Below are positions 63,989 through 64,000 of a stretch of 64,000 nt of DNA, one piece after another. The position numbers and the translations under genes are program-made. The notes beneath the pieces are model-generated. The model worked only from the letters and a program-made list of their open reading frames with translations. It did not search any database and had not been told where the DNA came from. This DNA is from CBDFKU01 sp965248975 (GTDB lineage: Bacteria; Chloroflexota; Dehalococcoidia; Lucifugimonadales; JAGWBF01), in assembly GCA_965248975.1 (NCBI GenBank), contig CBDFKU010000014.1:192359-256358 (forward strand). The letters are read 5' to 3'. The number at the start of each line of letters is the position of its first letter. Position 1 is the stretch's first letter.

Positions 63989-64000
63989 GGGCGGTTAGCT
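63989..64000 (+). tRNA. Beginning of a fourth tRNA, cut by the window edge
   Basis: The last 12 bases, GGGCGGTTAGCT, equal the first 12 of the tRNA-Val at 63607. A tRNA with the same acceptor and D-arm start is likely; the amino acid cannot be known. Confidence 0.55.

Overview
The window is GC-rich bacterial chromosome whose genes use ATG, GTG and TTG starts. The gene set (F420/FMN-type PPOX protein, Uma2 nuclease, bacterial Roco and NB-ARC/TPR proteins, sulfite-oxidase-type molybdoenzyme, NuoEFG-like set, HflC with a long extension) looks most like an uncultured Chloroflexota bacterium (Dehalococcoidia/SAR202-like). That placement is inference; no rRNA is present.

Layout. 1-780: edge of a membrane protein and a small Tat-signal protein. 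788-7061 (minus): mutS, an ArsC/Spx-like protein, a HAD-like protein, mutL, then an ArsM-like methyltransferase. Both the ArsC-like and the ArsM-like genes contain an in-frame UGA exactly where the family has a redox or metal-binding cysteine. Each UGA is followed by a compact hairpin at the spacing expected of a bacterial SECIS, so both are read here as selenoproteins. 7353-14078: a membrane protein, then a minus-strand nuoE-nuoF-molybdopterin/NuoG-like-ferredoxin reductase operon. The large subunit lacks the formate dehydrogenase catalytic Cys/Sec. 14205-17713: a bacterial Roco (LRR-GTPase) protein with one frameshift. 17806-20242: an FAD oxidoreductase plus an LPG-synthase-like membrane protein. 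20474-22748: gatC, gatA and a hicBA pair with a broken toxin. 22841-25431: a VOC protein, archease and rtcB (two compensating frame changes). 25476-31374: hflK, hflC, a Uma2 gene pair and ftsH. 31606-40912: nitrogen assimilation (two glnA-type genes, gltB, gltD). 41233-45890: small proteins, a PPOX protein, a sulfite-oxidase-type enzyme, a lipoprotein and an amidase. 45914-52981: a TIR-NB-ARC-TPR protein (frameshifted), a class V aminotransferase, an NHL protein and a second STAND-type ATPase with TPRs. 53028-58067: a duplicated ferredoxin-fold protein, a DinB-like protein, an MFS transporter and a glycosidase-like protein with a frameshift. 58332-63404: a secreted protein, a membrane histidine kinase fused to a receiver, exodeoxyribonuclease III and a NYN-domain protein with a 15-copy 27-bp repeat. 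63557-64000: a strong promoter followed by tRNA-Val, tRNA-Leu, tRNA-Arg and the beginning of another tRNA, with CCA encoded in all three complete genes.

How it fits together. The window mixes core functions (mismatch repair, amidotransferase, ammonium assimilation, membrane proteolysis, RNA ligation) with accessory signalling and possible defence genes. The single-base frame changes all fall in the accessory genes and rtcB, while about 45 kb of other coding sequence is clean. This could be local gene decay or assembly error. The strongest new signal is the pair of predicted selenoproteins, both from families linked to arsenic or thiol redox chemistry, in one mismatch-repair neighbourhood.
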